Shown here: one piece after another, positions 26,787 to 34,880 of the stretch
Numbering within the stretch: position 1 is the stretch's first letter
How the letters are laid out: each line of letters opens with the position of its first letter
Program-made: the position numbers and the translations under genes
The notes under the pieces: model-generated
Told to the model about the DNA's origin: nothing
What the model saw: the letters and a program-made list of their open reading frames with translations, nothing else
Database searches by the model: none
NCBI RefSeq assembly: GCF_900107925.1
Contig: NZ_FNUJ01000006.1
Location: 682,001 to 746,000 of the forward strand
DNA: 64,000 nucleotides
Reading direction: 5' to 3'
From: Amycolatopsis pretoriensis
GTDB taxonomy: Bacteria; Actinomycetota; Actinomycetes; Mycobacteriales; Pseudonocardiaceae

Positions 26787-27923
26787 CTACAGGGAACGGG
26801 CGAACTTGGCGATGTCGCCGGCCAGCAGGTCCGGCTGCTCCATCGCGGCGAAGTGGCCGCCGCGGTCGAACTCGGTCCAGTGCTTGATGGTCGGGATGTC
26901 GCGGTCGGCCCAGCGGCGGATCGGCAGGAACAGGTCGCGCGGGAACACCGCGACGCCGACCGGGACCTCGATCGGCGGCGGCTTGACCCCGCTCGCGGCG
27001 AGCCGGACCCCTTCGGCGCCTTCGTAGTAGAACTGCGCCGACGAGCCGCCGCTCGCGGTCAGCCAGTAGGTCGAGACGATGGTGAGCAGGTGGTTGCGGC
27101 AGACGGCGTCCTCCGGGACGAGCGCGGCGTCGGACCACTCGCGGAACTTCTCGACGATCCAGGCCAGCTGCCCCACCGGCGAGTCGGTGAGGCTGTAGGC
27201 CAGCGTCTGCGGCCGCTGCGCCATGACGCGCATGTAGCCCGACAGCTCGGCGTCGAACTGGCCGAGGCGGCCCAGCCGCGCCTGGTCGACCTCGTCGAGG
27301 TCGGCGAAGTCGGCCGGGTCGCCCGACGGGAAGGTCATCAGCATGTTGACGTGCACGCCGAGCACGTGGTCGGGCGCGGTCCGGCCGAGCTCCAGCGAGA
27401 TCACCGAGCCGGCGTCGCCGCCCTGGGCGATGTAGCGGTCGTAGCCGAGGCGGCTCATCAGCTCGGCCCAGGCGCGGGCGATGCGCGGCACGTCCCAGCC
27501 GGTCTCCTCCAGCGTCGAGAAGCCGTAACCGGGGATCGACGGGACGACCAGGTGGAACGCCTGCTCGCCGGGCGCGGGGCGGGTGAGCGGCTCGACGAGG
27601 TCGACGAACTCGACCACGCCACCGGGCCAGCCGTGGGTGAGCAGGAGCGGGATCGCGTTCTCGTGCGGCGAGCGCACGTGCACGAAGTGGATGTCGGAAC
27701 CGTCGATGCGGGTCCGGAAGTTGGGGAACGAGTTGAGCTTCGCCTCGGCGACGCGCCAGTCGTACTCGGTCCGCCAGTACTCGGCGAGTTCTTTGAGGTA
27801 CCCCAGCGGAACACCGCGGCTCCAGCCGACGCCGGGCAGTTCGGCGGGCCAGCGGGTGGCGGCGAGGCGGGCGTTCAGGTCGTCGAGGTCGGCCTGCGGG
27901 ATGGAGACACGAAACGGCTGCAT
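26787..27923 (-). CDS. Epoxide hydrolase, alpha/beta fold (SgcF/NcsF-like)
   Basis: A 378-residue protein with the N-terminal EHN region of epoxide hydrolases (FRVSIPQADLDDLNARL) and an alpha/beta hydrolase core: oxyanion motif HGWPGG, nucleophile-elbow GGDAGS with the catalytic Asp, and the terminal RGGHFAAMEQP with the catalytic His. 9-membered enediyne clusters encode close relatives (SgcF, NcsF2, KedF) that open an epoxide on the core to a vicinal diol. It is first in the minus-strand operon with the A-PCP, MbtH and C genes, 27 bases before the A-PCP start. This is one of the better clues that the product is a 9-membered enediyne. Confidence 0.92.
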   Translation of the reverse strand: MQPFRVSIPQADLDDLNARLAATRWPAELPGVGWSRGVPLGYLKELAEYWRTEYDWRVAEAKLNSFPNFRTRIDGSDIHFVHVRSPHENAIPLLLTHGWPGGVVEFVDLVEPLTRPAPGEQAFHLVVPSIPGYGFSTLEETGWDVPRIARAWAELMSRLGYDRYIAQGGDAGSVISLELGRTAPDHVLGVHVNMLMTFPSGDPADFADLDEVDQARLGRLGQFDAELSGYMRVMAQRPQTLAYSLTDSPVGQLAWIVEKFREWSDAALVPEDAVCRNHLLTIVSTYWLTASGGSSAQFYYEGAEGVRLAASGVKPPPIEVPVGVAVFPRDLFLPIRRWADRDIPTIKHWTEFDRGGHFAAMEQPDLLAGDIAKFARSL

Positions 27924-27988
27924 AGGTCACGGCCCGTTCGTCGGCGAGGACAGCTGACCCTTGGATCCTCACACCGCACGGGGCCGCG

Positions 27989-28006
27989 GGACGTCTTCCC
28001 GATTGC
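27989..28006 (-). promoter_or_regulatory. Upstream element GCAATCGGGAAGACGTCC
   Basis: On the minus strand this reads GCAATCGGGAAGACGTCC, close to the elements at 10702 and 17999, and is followed by CGCGGCC as in the latter. It lies 66 bases before the epoxide hydrolase start, where a promoter or operator is expected. Confidence 0.45.
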
Positions 28007-28064
28007 GTCTGCTGCGCACGATCCCCTGGTACGGGTGGGAAAACGCGGCCGCCGGCGAACGAAA

Positions 28065-28096
28065 CCGTCCCGGGCACCGGCTGGTGCCCGGGACGG
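28065..28096. terminator. Terminator hairpin after PQQ-propeller gene
   Basis: A perfect 14-bp stem (CCGTCCCGGGCACC) with a GGCT loop, about 20 bases past the minus-strand stop at 28116. It separates this gene from the epoxide hydrolase promoter. Confidence 0.7.
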
Positions 28097-28115
28097 CCGG
28101 GGAGAAGCGAACCGC

Positions 28116-29693
28116 TCAGCGCCGCGGGCAGTCCGCGGGCAGGCGGTACGCCACGATCGTCGGCTTCTGGTCCGGGGTCAGCGGGTACCCGCCGACCGCC
28201 ACCACCGTGTCGCCGTCGATCATCACCGGGGAGTTGGAGCCCGCCGGCAGCTGGGCCGACCAGATCTCCGCGCCCGTCTTCGTGCTCAGCGCGTGGACCT
28301 TGCCCTCGTAGGTCGTCGTGAACACGACGTCGTTGACGATCGAAGACGCGCCGTAGGGCGAGTGGTCCAGCGGGTGCTGCCACTTGATCGCGCCGGTGAC
28401 CTTGTCGAGCGCCACCATCACGCCCTTGCCCTGGTCGAACGGCGGCAGCGTGGGCAGGCCCTGGGTCGTCCAGGTCGCGCCCATGTCGTTGACCGCCGCG
28501 TAGATCGTCGTGTCGTCGACCGCCAGCGGGGCCGGCATGCCGCCCAGCACGCCGGGGAAGATCTCCACCGGCAGCTGCGGCAGCTTGTCGTACTGGCCGT
28601 TCATGGCCAGCAGGTTGTCACCCTCGTGTCCATTGTGGATCCCGACGGCCGTCTTCCACAGCGTCTTGCCGGTCGCCTGGTCGTAGGAGTAGACGAAGCC
28701 CGCCTTGCCGGAGCCGATGACCACCGGCCGCCGCCCCGCCGTCGTCACGATCGGCGAGTTCTGCAAGTCCCAGTCGTAGATGTCGTGCGGGCTCGCCTGG
28801 TTGTACCAGACCAGCTTCCCGGTCCGGCCGTTCAGCTTGACCACGGAGTTGGTGTACAGGTTCGCCCCCGGCCGGCTCTGGCCCCACGGGTAGTCGCTGG
28901 TGCCGGGGAACGGCGCCGGGTTGGTCACCGCCAGGTAGACGTCGCCGCGGGCGTCGAAGCTCGGCGGGTACCAGAGGCCACCGCCGGAGTTGACGTCCGG
29001 CATGCCCCACAGGTCGGCCGGGACCGTTTCGAACTTCCACTTCGTGGCGCCGGTCCGGCCGTCGAGCGCCCAGACGACGCCCTGGCCGTTGCCCTTGTAG
29101 AACCCGCCGTAGACACCGGGGACCGTGGACATGAGCACGGTCCCGTTGTCGTACCCGGGGGCCATGTCGATGCCCTCGTTCTCGTTGCGGGTGATCTTCT
29201 TGATCCACAGCTGGGTCCCCGTGCGCGCGTCGAGCGCGAACACCGAGTCGGCGGTGCCGCCGAACACGCGGCCGTCGCCGACCGCGACACCGGTGGGGCC
29301 GTTGCTCTCGGAGTGGTACAGCTTCGTCCACAGCTGCCGTCCGGTCCGCAGGTCGATCGCGTACACGTTGGAGCTGTGGTCCTGGGTGTACATGACGCCG
29401 CCCGCCACGACCGGCGTCGCCGAGTGCGTGCCGACGTAGCGGTCGGTGTTGCCGACCAGCGGTGCCGTCCAGACCTGCTGGAGCGAACCGACGTTGCCGC
29501 TGTTCACCGGCCCGCCGACCCGGCGGGTGCTGGCCTTGTCGCCGTTGGGCTCTCCCCAGCCCGAGGCGACGCGGGTCCGCTCGACCCCGGCCGGGCCGGC
29601 GGAGGCCGGGATCACGTGGATCGACGTGAGCAGCAGCGCGCTCGCCAGGACGGCGACCACCGGCCTGCTCTTCCGTAGGTGTATCAGGCGCAT
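28116..29693 (-). CDS. Secreted PQQ-type beta-propeller protein
   Basis: This 525-residue protein has an N-terminal Sec-type signal (KSRPVVAVLASALLLTSIHV, cleavage likely after ASAG). At least six propeller blades with the PQQ/quinoprotein repeat follow, for example VYAIDLRTGRQLW, VFALDARTGTQLW, VVWALDGRTGATKW, VHALSTKTGAEIW. It resembles PQQ-dependent alcohol dehydrogenases more than BamB in blade spacing, but calcium and cofactor residues could not be checked. ATG at 29693 gives the best signal peptide. It stands alone between two operons. Extracellular oxidation or binding of the product is possible; function uncertain. Confidence 0.85.
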   Translation of the reverse strand: MRLIHLRKSRPVVAVLASALLLTSIHVIPASAGPAGVERTRVASGWGEPNGDKASTRRVGGPVNSGNVGSLQQVWTAPLVGNTDRYVGTHSATPVVAGGVMYTQDHSSNVYAIDLRTGRQLWTKLYHSESNGPTGVAVGDGRVFGGTADSVFALDARTGTQLWIKKITRNENEGIDMAPGYDNGTVLMSTVPGVYGGFYKGNGQGVVWALDGRTGATKWKFETVPADLWGMPDVNSGGGLWYPPSFDARGDVYLAVTNPAPFPGTSDYPWGQSRPGANLYTNSVVKLNGRTGKLVWYNQASPHDIYDWDLQNSPIVTTAGRRPVVIGSGKAGFVYSYDQATGKTLWKTAVGIHNGHEGDNLLAMNGQYDKLPQLPVEIFPGVLGGMPAPLAVDDTTIYAAVNDMGATWTTQGLPTLPPFDQGKGVMVALDKVTGAIKWQHPLDHSPYGASSIVNDVVFTTTYEGKVHALSTKTGAEIWSAQLPAGSNSPVMIDGDTVVAVGGYPLTPDQKPTIVAYRLPADCPRR

Positions 29694-29780
29694 GTTCGCG
29701 ACCCCCATCAACGGGCGACTCGGGAAAACCGGCGCGCGGACCGGCTCTGTCACCAGGCGACGGTACCGGGCGGGGGCGGC

Positions 29781-29808
29781 GGATCATCTCCCACGATGCC
29801 CTGGTTGC
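29781..29808 (-). promoter_or_regulatory. Upstream element related to the cluster motif
   Basis: On the minus strand this begins GCAACCAGGGCATCGTGG and ends GGGAGATGATCC, combining both halves of the GCAAYCGGGGAGATGCC element with an insertion. It lies 88 bases before the PQQ-propeller start. The match is looser than for the other copies. Confidence 0.35.
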
Positions 29809-29943
29809 GCGATGCGGCAAAGCGAAACCTGTTGCCACAGAAGCAAATCCGTACACTTCGCCCAGCGCCGACCGAGCGTGTCCACCCGGACACCGAGGGC
29901 CACCGTCCGTCCACTGTGATCATCCTTTGTGGACATACGACAG

Positions 29944-29971
29944 GGCCCCCGGCGCGTCCGCGCCGGGGGCC
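29944..29971. terminator. Terminator hairpin after the CMD-like gene
   Basis: An inverted repeat of 13-base arms (GGCCCCCGGCGCG) separated by two bases, so the real stem is about 12 bp or less. It lies 14 bases downstream of the minus-strand stop at 29986. Confidence 0.65.
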
Positions 29972-29985
29972 TCCGCGAGCCGGGT

Positions 29986-30534
29986 TCAGGCTTCGGCGAG
30001 CAGGCCCGTCAGGCCCGCGTAGCCGCCTTCCTTGAGGCGCTCCCCCGAGGTCACCGTGTAGGCCGCGTCGGCCTCGATGCCGAGCCCCTCGACCATCCGG
30101 TTCATGAAGTTGAACAGCGCGCAGACGAGGACGGCGTCGTGCAGCGCGCGCTCGTCCCAGCCCGCCGCGAACACGGCTTCGGCGTCGGCCTCGGTCATCC
30201 GCGACGGCGTCCGCGTGAGCTTGCCGACGTAGGCCAGCACGGGCTTGAGCTTCTCTTCGACCGGCGCCGAGTCCAGGTCCGCGACCGCCGCGGCGAGCAC
30301 GCCTTCGGGGACGCCGAACGCCTCCGCCGTCACGGTGTGGATGCCGTGGCAGTAGTCGCAGGCGTTGACCCCGGACACGTACGCCGCGATCATCTCCCGC
30401 TCGCCCGGGGTGAACGGCGACTCGCCGCGCAGCAGCTCCTCGTGGAAGGCCAGCAGGTGCTTGGCGGGACCCGGGTAGGCCCGGAAGACCTGCAGCAGCG
30501 TGGTTTCAGCCGGCAGGGACTTCAGGTACGACAT
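29986..30534 (-). CDS. Carboxymuconolactone decarboxylase/AhpD-like protein
   Basis: A 182-residue all-helical protein with the AhpD-type motif ACDYCHGIH (CxxC followed by His) and the distal GWDERALHDAVLVCALFNFMNRMVEG helices. The redox Cys pair suggests peroxidase or disulfide-reductase activity rather than decarboxylation. Its start lies inside the 3' end of the 152-residue gene (29-base overlap), so it is the last gene of the operon beginning at 32844. In an enediyne producer it could deal with oxidative stress or radical products. A second CxxC member is encoded at 46433-47491. Confidence 0.88.
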   Translation of the reverse strand: MSYLKSLPAETTLLQVFRAYPGPAKHLLAFHEELLRGESPFTPGEREMIAAYVSGVNACDYCHGIHTVTAEAFGVPEGVLAAAVADLDSAPVEEKLKPVLAYVGKLTRTPSRMTEADAEAVFAAGWDERALHDAVLVCALFNFMNRMVEGLGIEADAAYTVTSGERLKEGGYAGLTGLLAEA

Positions 30535-30964
30535 CGAAGGGTTCCTTTCCGTCCGCCAGCCCGGCGGCGAGCTGGTCGACCTCGGTGCCGCGCAGCGCGC
30601 ACGCGGTCAGGTACGCGATCGTGCCCGCGCCGGCGCCGGGCACCGCGGCCGCGACGAGGTCCAGGCGGCGCTCCCACTCCCGCCGCAGCGAACCCGGCGA
30701 CGACCTCGACGGCGGGTCGCCGACCCGGTCGCGCAGGGCCAGCCAGTGCTCGCGGCCGGACTCCAGCAGGCCGCCGAGGCCGAACCGGGCCGAGCCGTGC
30801 CGGGCCTGGTCGACCACCTGCGTGACCAGGGCCGGGTCGTCGGCGAGCCGGGCGAGCGCGAGGCCCGCGAGCAGCCGGTCGGCGTCCAGGCCCAGCAGGA
30901 TGATCCCGGCTTCGGTGGTACCGGGCGCGTCGACTTCCGGGAGCGCGAACCGCGAATCAGACAC
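30506..30964 (-). CDS. Unrecognised 152-residue protein
   Basis: I do not recognise the family. The protein is helical and rich in Ala, Leu, Gly and Arg; it begins SDSRFALPEVDAPGTTEAG and has no signal peptide or obvious catalytic motif. It is enclosed in an operon: the GTG start overlaps the end of the FAD-oxidoreductase gene by 8 bases and its own 3' end overlaps the CMD-like gene by 29 bases. Such tight nesting argues that it is real and works with those neighbours. A helical partner or small binding protein is possible. Confidence 0.7.
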   Translation of the reverse strand: MSDSRFALPEVDAPGTTEAGIILLGLDADRLLAGLALARLADDPALVTQVVDQARHGSARFGLGGLLESGREHWLALRDRVGDPPSRSSPGSLRREWERRLDLVAAAVPGAGAGTIAYLTACALRGTEVDQLAAGLADGKEPFDVVPEVPAG

Positions 30965-32285
30965 CGACGACCGCCTCGGCCGGCGCGGCGGCCACACCGC
31001 GCAGCTGCGCGGCGATCGCCGCGGCGACCCGGGTGGTGGCGACGCGGTGGCCGTCGATGTTGCGGGCGGCCGGGCCGAGCACCATCCCGGCGGCGGCCCC
31101 GACCACCGACACGCGCGGCTCCCGGCGGTAGGACAGCGTGCGTTCGTCCAGCGACGGCCAGCCGTCGCGGGCGTCGACGAGCTCGTCGGGCAGCAGGCCG
31201 GTGCCGATCGACGGCGTCGTGCCCAGCGCCAGCACGACGTGGTCGCCCGCGACCCGCCGGCCGCTCTCCAGCCGCAGCACGACGCTCCCGCCGACCGCCG
31301 GCGCGATCTCCTTGACCGCTTCGCCGCGGTGCACGACCAGCCGGCCTTCGGCTTCGGCGCGCTCGAGCAGCGGCCGGAACTCGAACATGATCGACGCGCG
31401 GCGGAACCGGCCCATGAGGTCGAGCCGCTCGGTCCAGCCGACGCCGTCGAAGCGCTTGCGGCCCTCGGGCCGGAAGAAGGTGGAGTTGACGTCCGCGCAC
31501 TGGTAGCGCTCGCCGGTCTCGCGCACCACCCAGTGCACCTCGCGCCCGGCTTCGAGCGCGCCGCTGATCAGGTGGGCCGCGGTGAGCCCGGCGCCGACGA
31601 CCACCTGGCAGCGCGCGCCCGCCGGCGCCGATTCGTCCCAAAAGGACACTCCGCGCGGCGGGTGGCCGCCGCCCCACCAGGTTTCCGGCGCGGGCCGGCG
31701 TTCCTCGCCGGGGCACAGCACGACGTGCCGGGCGGCGATCGAGAAGCGGTCGGTGTGCACGGTGACGGCGTCGGGGGTGGGCACGACCTCGCGCACGGTC
31801 GCCTGCCACGTCTTCTCGCCGACGTGGTGGGTGGTGACCAGGTGCGCGCAGTAGGCGTCGAAGACGTCGACCGGGACGACCGAGCGGTGCCCGGACTGCG
31901 ACATCCGGATCTCGCGGCGCTCGATCGGCGTCAGCCGGCCCCAGTGCAGCCGCGCGAAGTCGAGCAGCTCGCAGTCGCGGAAGCCCTCGACGCCGGGGTG
32001 GTGCTCGTAGGGCGAGCGCAGCACGCGCTGGCCCAGCAGGTCGATCCGGTCGAAGAAGCGCCCGCACGGCCGCCCGGCGCGGTCCACGACGACGACGTCG
32101 GACACGCCGTGGTGCCACAGGGCGGAGGCGACCGCGAGGCCGGCCGGGCCGGCCCCGGCGATCACGACGTCCGCGGCCGCCGCGGGCGACGCCCCCCGCG
32201 CCGGGGACGGTGGCGCGGGTGGACGCGGCCAGGCGCGGCCACGCGGTGAGTCGAGCAGGTGCGGTTCCGGTACGAACGAGATCAC
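30957..32285 (-). CDS. FAD/NAD(P)-binding oxidoreductase (flavin-containing monooxygenase-like)
   Basis: A 442-residue protein with two dinucleotide motifs: VVIAGAGPAGLAVASAL for FAD near residue 40 and VVVGAGLTAAHLI for NAD(P)H near residue 230, and a late VVGAAAGMVLGPAARNIDGH segment that closes the FAD site. This layout is that of group B monooxygenases or lysine-type N-hydroxylases, although no single subfamily signature was certain. The first 35 residues are Pro/Arg-rich and may be partly upstream of the real start (GTG at 32285 has a weak ribosome site). It could N- or C-oxygenate a pathway intermediate. Confidence 0.82.
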   Translation of the reverse strand: MISFVPEPHLLDSPRGRAWPRPPAPPSPARGASPAAAADVVIAGAGPAGLAVASALWHHGVSDVVVVDRAGRPCGRFFDRIDLLGQRVLRSPYEHHPGVEGFRDCELLDFARLHWGRLTPIERREIRMSQSGHRSVVPVDVFDAYCAHLVTTHHVGEKTWQATVREVVPTPDAVTVHTDRFSIAARHVVLCPGEERRPAPETWWGGGHPPRGVSFWDESAPAGARCQVVVGAGLTAAHLISGALEAGREVHWVVRETGERYQCADVNSTFFRPEGRKRFDGVGWTERLDLMGRFRRASIMFEFRPLLERAEAEGRLVVHRGEAVKEIAPAVGGSVVLRLESGRRVAGDHVVLALGTTPSIGTGLLPDELVDARDGWPSLDERTLSYRREPRVSVVGAAAGMVLGPAARNIDGHRVATTRVAAAIAAQLRGVAAAPAEAVVGV

Positions 32286-32304
32286 TGCTCGGCCCGCCGC
32301 CGGC

Positions 32305-32844
32305 TCAGAGCACCGTGACGGGGACGATCAGCTCCACCACCGGCCGCTGGCTCATCCCGTTGGTGACCAGCTCGTCCAGCGTCTGCTGGGACTGCTCGGC
32401 GCTGTCGGTGGCGATGGGGCTGTAGCGCGAGTAGAAGTACGCCGGCTTGCGGCCGCCGGTCTCCATCGAGTACATCTTCAGGACGGTTTCGCCGGGGCGG
32501 ACTTCACCGTCGTAGAAGGTGAGGCGGCGCGCGTCCGGCGTCATGAAGCTCTTCGAGAACTGCGGCGACATCAGCATTTCGTCGTCGAGGAACGTGGAGT
32601 CCTCGTCCATGACGGCCTGCATCGCGACCCAGGTCTGGTCGGTGAGGTTGGTTTCGGCCTTGATGACCTGCCAGCGACCGGGCTCGGGCAGGTTGACGCT
32701 CACCGAGACGTCGTGGTCGGTCGTGTCGATGGCGCCGGTGATCATGAGCACCCGGCGGCCGACGTCGGCGGTCCCGGTCATCTGGACGTCCCGGGCACGC
32801 ACCCGGCTGGAAACGTCGAGTCCTGGCAATTCGGGTGAAGACAT
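32305..32844 (-). CDS. Unrecognised 179-residue protein, head of a four-gene operon
   Basis: The protein starts SSPELPGLDVSSRVRARDVQ and looks like a beta-rich single domain (alternating strands such as RRVLMITGAIDTTDHDVSV and RPVVELIVPVTVL) with no signal peptide or transmembrane helix. No known family was recognised with confidence. ATG at 32844 follows AGGAGG. It lies 19 bases before the FAD oxidoreductase, followed by the 152-residue and CMD-like genes. A lipocalin- or chaperone-like ligand binder is compatible with the look of the sequence; this is speculation. It is too large and unexported to be a chromoprotein apoprotein. Confidence 0.72.
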   Translation of the reverse strand: MSSPELPGLDVSSRVRARDVQMTGTADVGRRVLMITGAIDTTDHDVSVSVNLPEPGRWQVIKAETNLTDQTWVAMQAVMDEDSTFLDDEMLMSPQFSKSFMTPDARRLTFYDGEVRPGETVLKMYSMETGGRKPAYFYSRYSPIATDSAEQSQQTLDELVTNGMSQRPVVELIVPVTVL

Positions 32845-33047
32845 GGTGCAGCCTCCTACGTTTACCCACCCCAGAAATAGCGGCCTGACCAGCGAACACG
32901 CAAAGGCTTTCACATCGCCGGAGACACTGTCAAGGTGAGGAATGCACGTCTGGGAAGCCGAATAAACGGCGACCGATCAGCGGAGGTACCGGCACCCGGC
33001 TGCGGAGGACGGATTGGTCCGTTCAGCTCAGCACTTTCGAAGAGCAA

Positions 33048-33359
33048 TCACTCCGGGCTGGCGGTCTCCTGAGCCGCGGCCGCGGTATCGACGCCGTCTT
33101 CGACCGTGCCGACATAGCGGATTTCGAAGGCGGAATCGGCGCGTCGCACCATTACTTTCATGGCCAGTCCCGCTTTCACCATGACGATGAAATGACCGGG
33201 ATCGCGAGGGTCACCGAAAATGTCGTAAACGAGAAAAGCGGAGCCGTCACCGACGGCGAACAAGGCTTCGTAGACGACGTTCCGTTCCGCCTGCGACGCC
33301 GTCTCGGCCCAGCTTTCGAGGACCTCGAGGCCCGCCGTGAGCTGGAGGCGCATTGCCAT
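33048..33359 (-). CDS. Small conserved actinobacterial protein (resembles DUF6235)
   Basis: A 103-residue protein: MAMRLQLTAGLEVLESWAET, then a YEALFAVGDGSAFLVYDIFG strand and VMVKAGLAMKVMV. I recall similar short Pseudonocardiaceae proteins grouped as DUF6235, but cannot verify this. ATG at 33359 is preferred to 33353 because GGGAGG is 7 bases upstream. No catalytic motif is seen. It is monocistronic on the minus strand, 203 bases upstream of the operon at 32844. Function unknown. Confidence 0.7.
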   Translation of the reverse strand: MAMRLQLTAGLEVLESWAETASQAERNVVYEALFAVGDGSAFLVYDIFGDPRDPGHFIVMVKAGLAMKVMVRRADSAFEIRYVGTVEDGVDTAAAAQETASPE

Positions 33360-33527
33360 CCGCCGGCCTCCCAACCGAACGTCGCAGATCGCCGTCACGC
33401 ATGGGCCACCGTGCTGCGGTGACACTCCGGCCCGAACACCATCGATTCTCCTGGTCGGGAAGCGCGGTGCTCATCTCCGAGCGTGCGCTCCGGCACCGTC
33501 CGTGTCCGGCGCCGGAGCCCGCGCCGC

Positions 33528-33653
33528 TCAGTTGTAACCGAGCACGATGTGCTCTTCGATGTCCGGTTCGGGCGCTTCGACGAGCCGGAGCCCGCGCGGT
33601 TCTTCGGCGGGTGGCGGGGTCCAGTCGTCGGCCGGGACCGCTGCTGCTGTCAT
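33528..33653 (-). CDS. 41-residue small protein with conserved-looking C-terminus
   Basis: A short gene with a very good ribosome site (ACGGAGG, 6 bases before ATG at 33653). The peptide begins MTAAAVPADDWTPPPAEEP and ends PEPDIEEHIVLGYN. The N-terminal half is Pro/Ala/Glu-rich like a disordered leader; the C-terminal half is acidic with a hydrophobic tail. Such proportions recall ribosomal-peptide precursors or small regulatory peptides, but no modification enzyme of a known peptide class lies next to it. It may equally be a small binding partner. Longer in-frame starts reach back to 33938 but lack a comparable ribosome site. Confidence 0.6.
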   Translation of the reverse strand: MTAAAVPADDWTPPPAEEPRGLRLVEAPEPDIEEHIVLGYN

Positions 33654-33771
33654 GGCGTTCCTCCGTGCTTTCGGTGTGGATCCACCATGCGCCACGGAGG
33701 TCGAGGATCGGACGTGCGCAGCTTTTGAGTGGTCGGGATAGGGGTGCGCGGAGTGCACTGGGAGTGACTCG

Positions 33772-33999
33772 ATGGCGAGGTGCGACATGGCGGAGGAAGG
33801 CAAACCGCTCGGCGGCGCGGCCGACCGGCAGCGAACGTGCGCGGTGTGCGGAGCGGAGTTCAGACCGGGCGAGCGCACGGAGGTGGAAGCGTTTTCGGAC
33901 GGAGCGGTGCGGTATGTGGCAGTGCACCCGGGGCACACGACCCATTCGCCGAGCCGGGAACGCGCCGCCGAGCGGCGGTTGAGGGGCCAGGCGGCTTGA
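33772..33999 (+). CDS. Small protein with a single CxxC zinc-knuckle-like motif
   Basis: A 75-residue protein with a TCAVCGAEFRPGERTEV segment, then AVHPGHTTH. The CxxC pair with two later His residues could form a small zinc site. A GGGAG lies 7 bases before the ATG. It is divergent from the 41-residue gene and precedes the repeat-rich block. Codon use is normal for the window but length and lack of family make it moderately certain only. Confidence 0.45.
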   Translation: MARCDMAEEGKPLGGAADRQRTCAVCGAEFRPGERTEVEAFSDGAVRYVAVHPGHTTHSPSRERAAERRLRGQAA

Positions 34000-34100
34000 G
34001 GGCTCGCTCCTCCGGATTCGGCCGCTCGGCCGGCGGATCAGCCGGCACCCGGAGACGGGCGGCAGCCGCTCGGCGAGCATGAAGCGCCGCCGGGCAGGTA

Positions 34101-34570
34101 CGCCGCACGCCGGGTTCGGCGGACCGGTCGCTCCTTGGCCCGAGCGCCCCAATGTGGCCTTGGTTGCGTCAGACGCACCCAATGTGGCCTTCGGTGCGTG
34201 AGACGCAACCAATGTGGCCTTGGGGCGCTCCCTGCCGAGAGCCGCGAAGGCCACCTTCACGGCCCTCAGCCCGGTTGACCGCAAGCCTGGCCCGGCCTTG
34301 TGCCGCGCGCGAAGCGCGAGCGCGCGGCGCGGGCAGCTGCGCCGCACGCCGGGTTCGGCGGACCGGTTGTTCCTTGGCCCGAGCGCCCCAATGTGGCCTT
34401 GGTTGCGTCAGACGCACCCAATGTGGCCTTCGGTGCGCCAGACGCAACCAATGTGGCCTTGGGGCGCTCCCTGCCGAGAGCGGTGAAGGCCACCTTCACG
34501 GCCTTCGGCCCGGTTGGCCGCAAGCCTGGCCCGGCCTGGCGCCGCGCGCGAAGCGCGAGCGCGCGGCGCC
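34101..34570. repeat. 239-bp tandem duplication with internal AATGTGGCCTT repeats
   Basis: Copy 1 is 34101-34339 and copy 2 starts at 34340; CGCCGCACGCCGGGTTCGG opens both. Each copy holds three CAATGTGGCCTT units joined by GTTGCGTCAGACGCA-like spacers and a palindrome-rich CGCGCGCGAAGCGCGAGCG end. The second copy has drifted at scattered bases. Similar AATGTGGCCTT strings are, from memory, common between genes in Amycolatopsis. Confidence 0.85.
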
Positions 34571-34880
34571 GACAGCAGGCGCGAACAGGGCGGGCCGCGG
34601 CCGGCGGGACGGCGCGCACGCGCGACGCCGACAGTAGGCGCGAGCGGGGTGGCGGCGGGCCAGCGGGACCGGCCGCGGGGCGCGCGGGAGGAAGAGGGGC
34701 GAGCCGGGCGGGGCCGCTGCCAGCGGGCGAGGCACACACCCGGCAGCGGCAGCACGCGCGAGCGGGATGGCAGCGAGGGCCGCGGCCGGCGGGGCGGCGC
34801 GCACGGCGCCGACAGTAGGCGCGAGCGGGGTGGCGGCGGGGCCGGCCGCGGTGCGCGCGGGAGGAAGAGCGGCAAGCGCG
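34571..34880. repeat. Degenerate GC-rich direct repeat
   Basis: GACAGTAGGCGCGAGCGGGG occurs at 34630 and 34811 (period 181) and a weaker relative near 34568. Each is followed by GTGGCGGCGGG and a GCGCGCGGGAGGAAGAG string. Possibly a decayed mobile or structural repeat; no transposase is present. Confidence 0.6.

Noticed and set aside
32305..32844. Candidate chromoprotein apoprotein
   Set aside because: Known apoproteins are exported, about 110 mature residues with two disulfides; this one is 179 residues, has no signal peptide and no such cysteines.
34152..34637. Open frame with repeated CGL/WPW-type residues, suggesting a repeat protein
   Set aside because: It is simply the translation of the 239-bp tandem DNA repeat; all frames are open there and no ribosome site or family supports coding.
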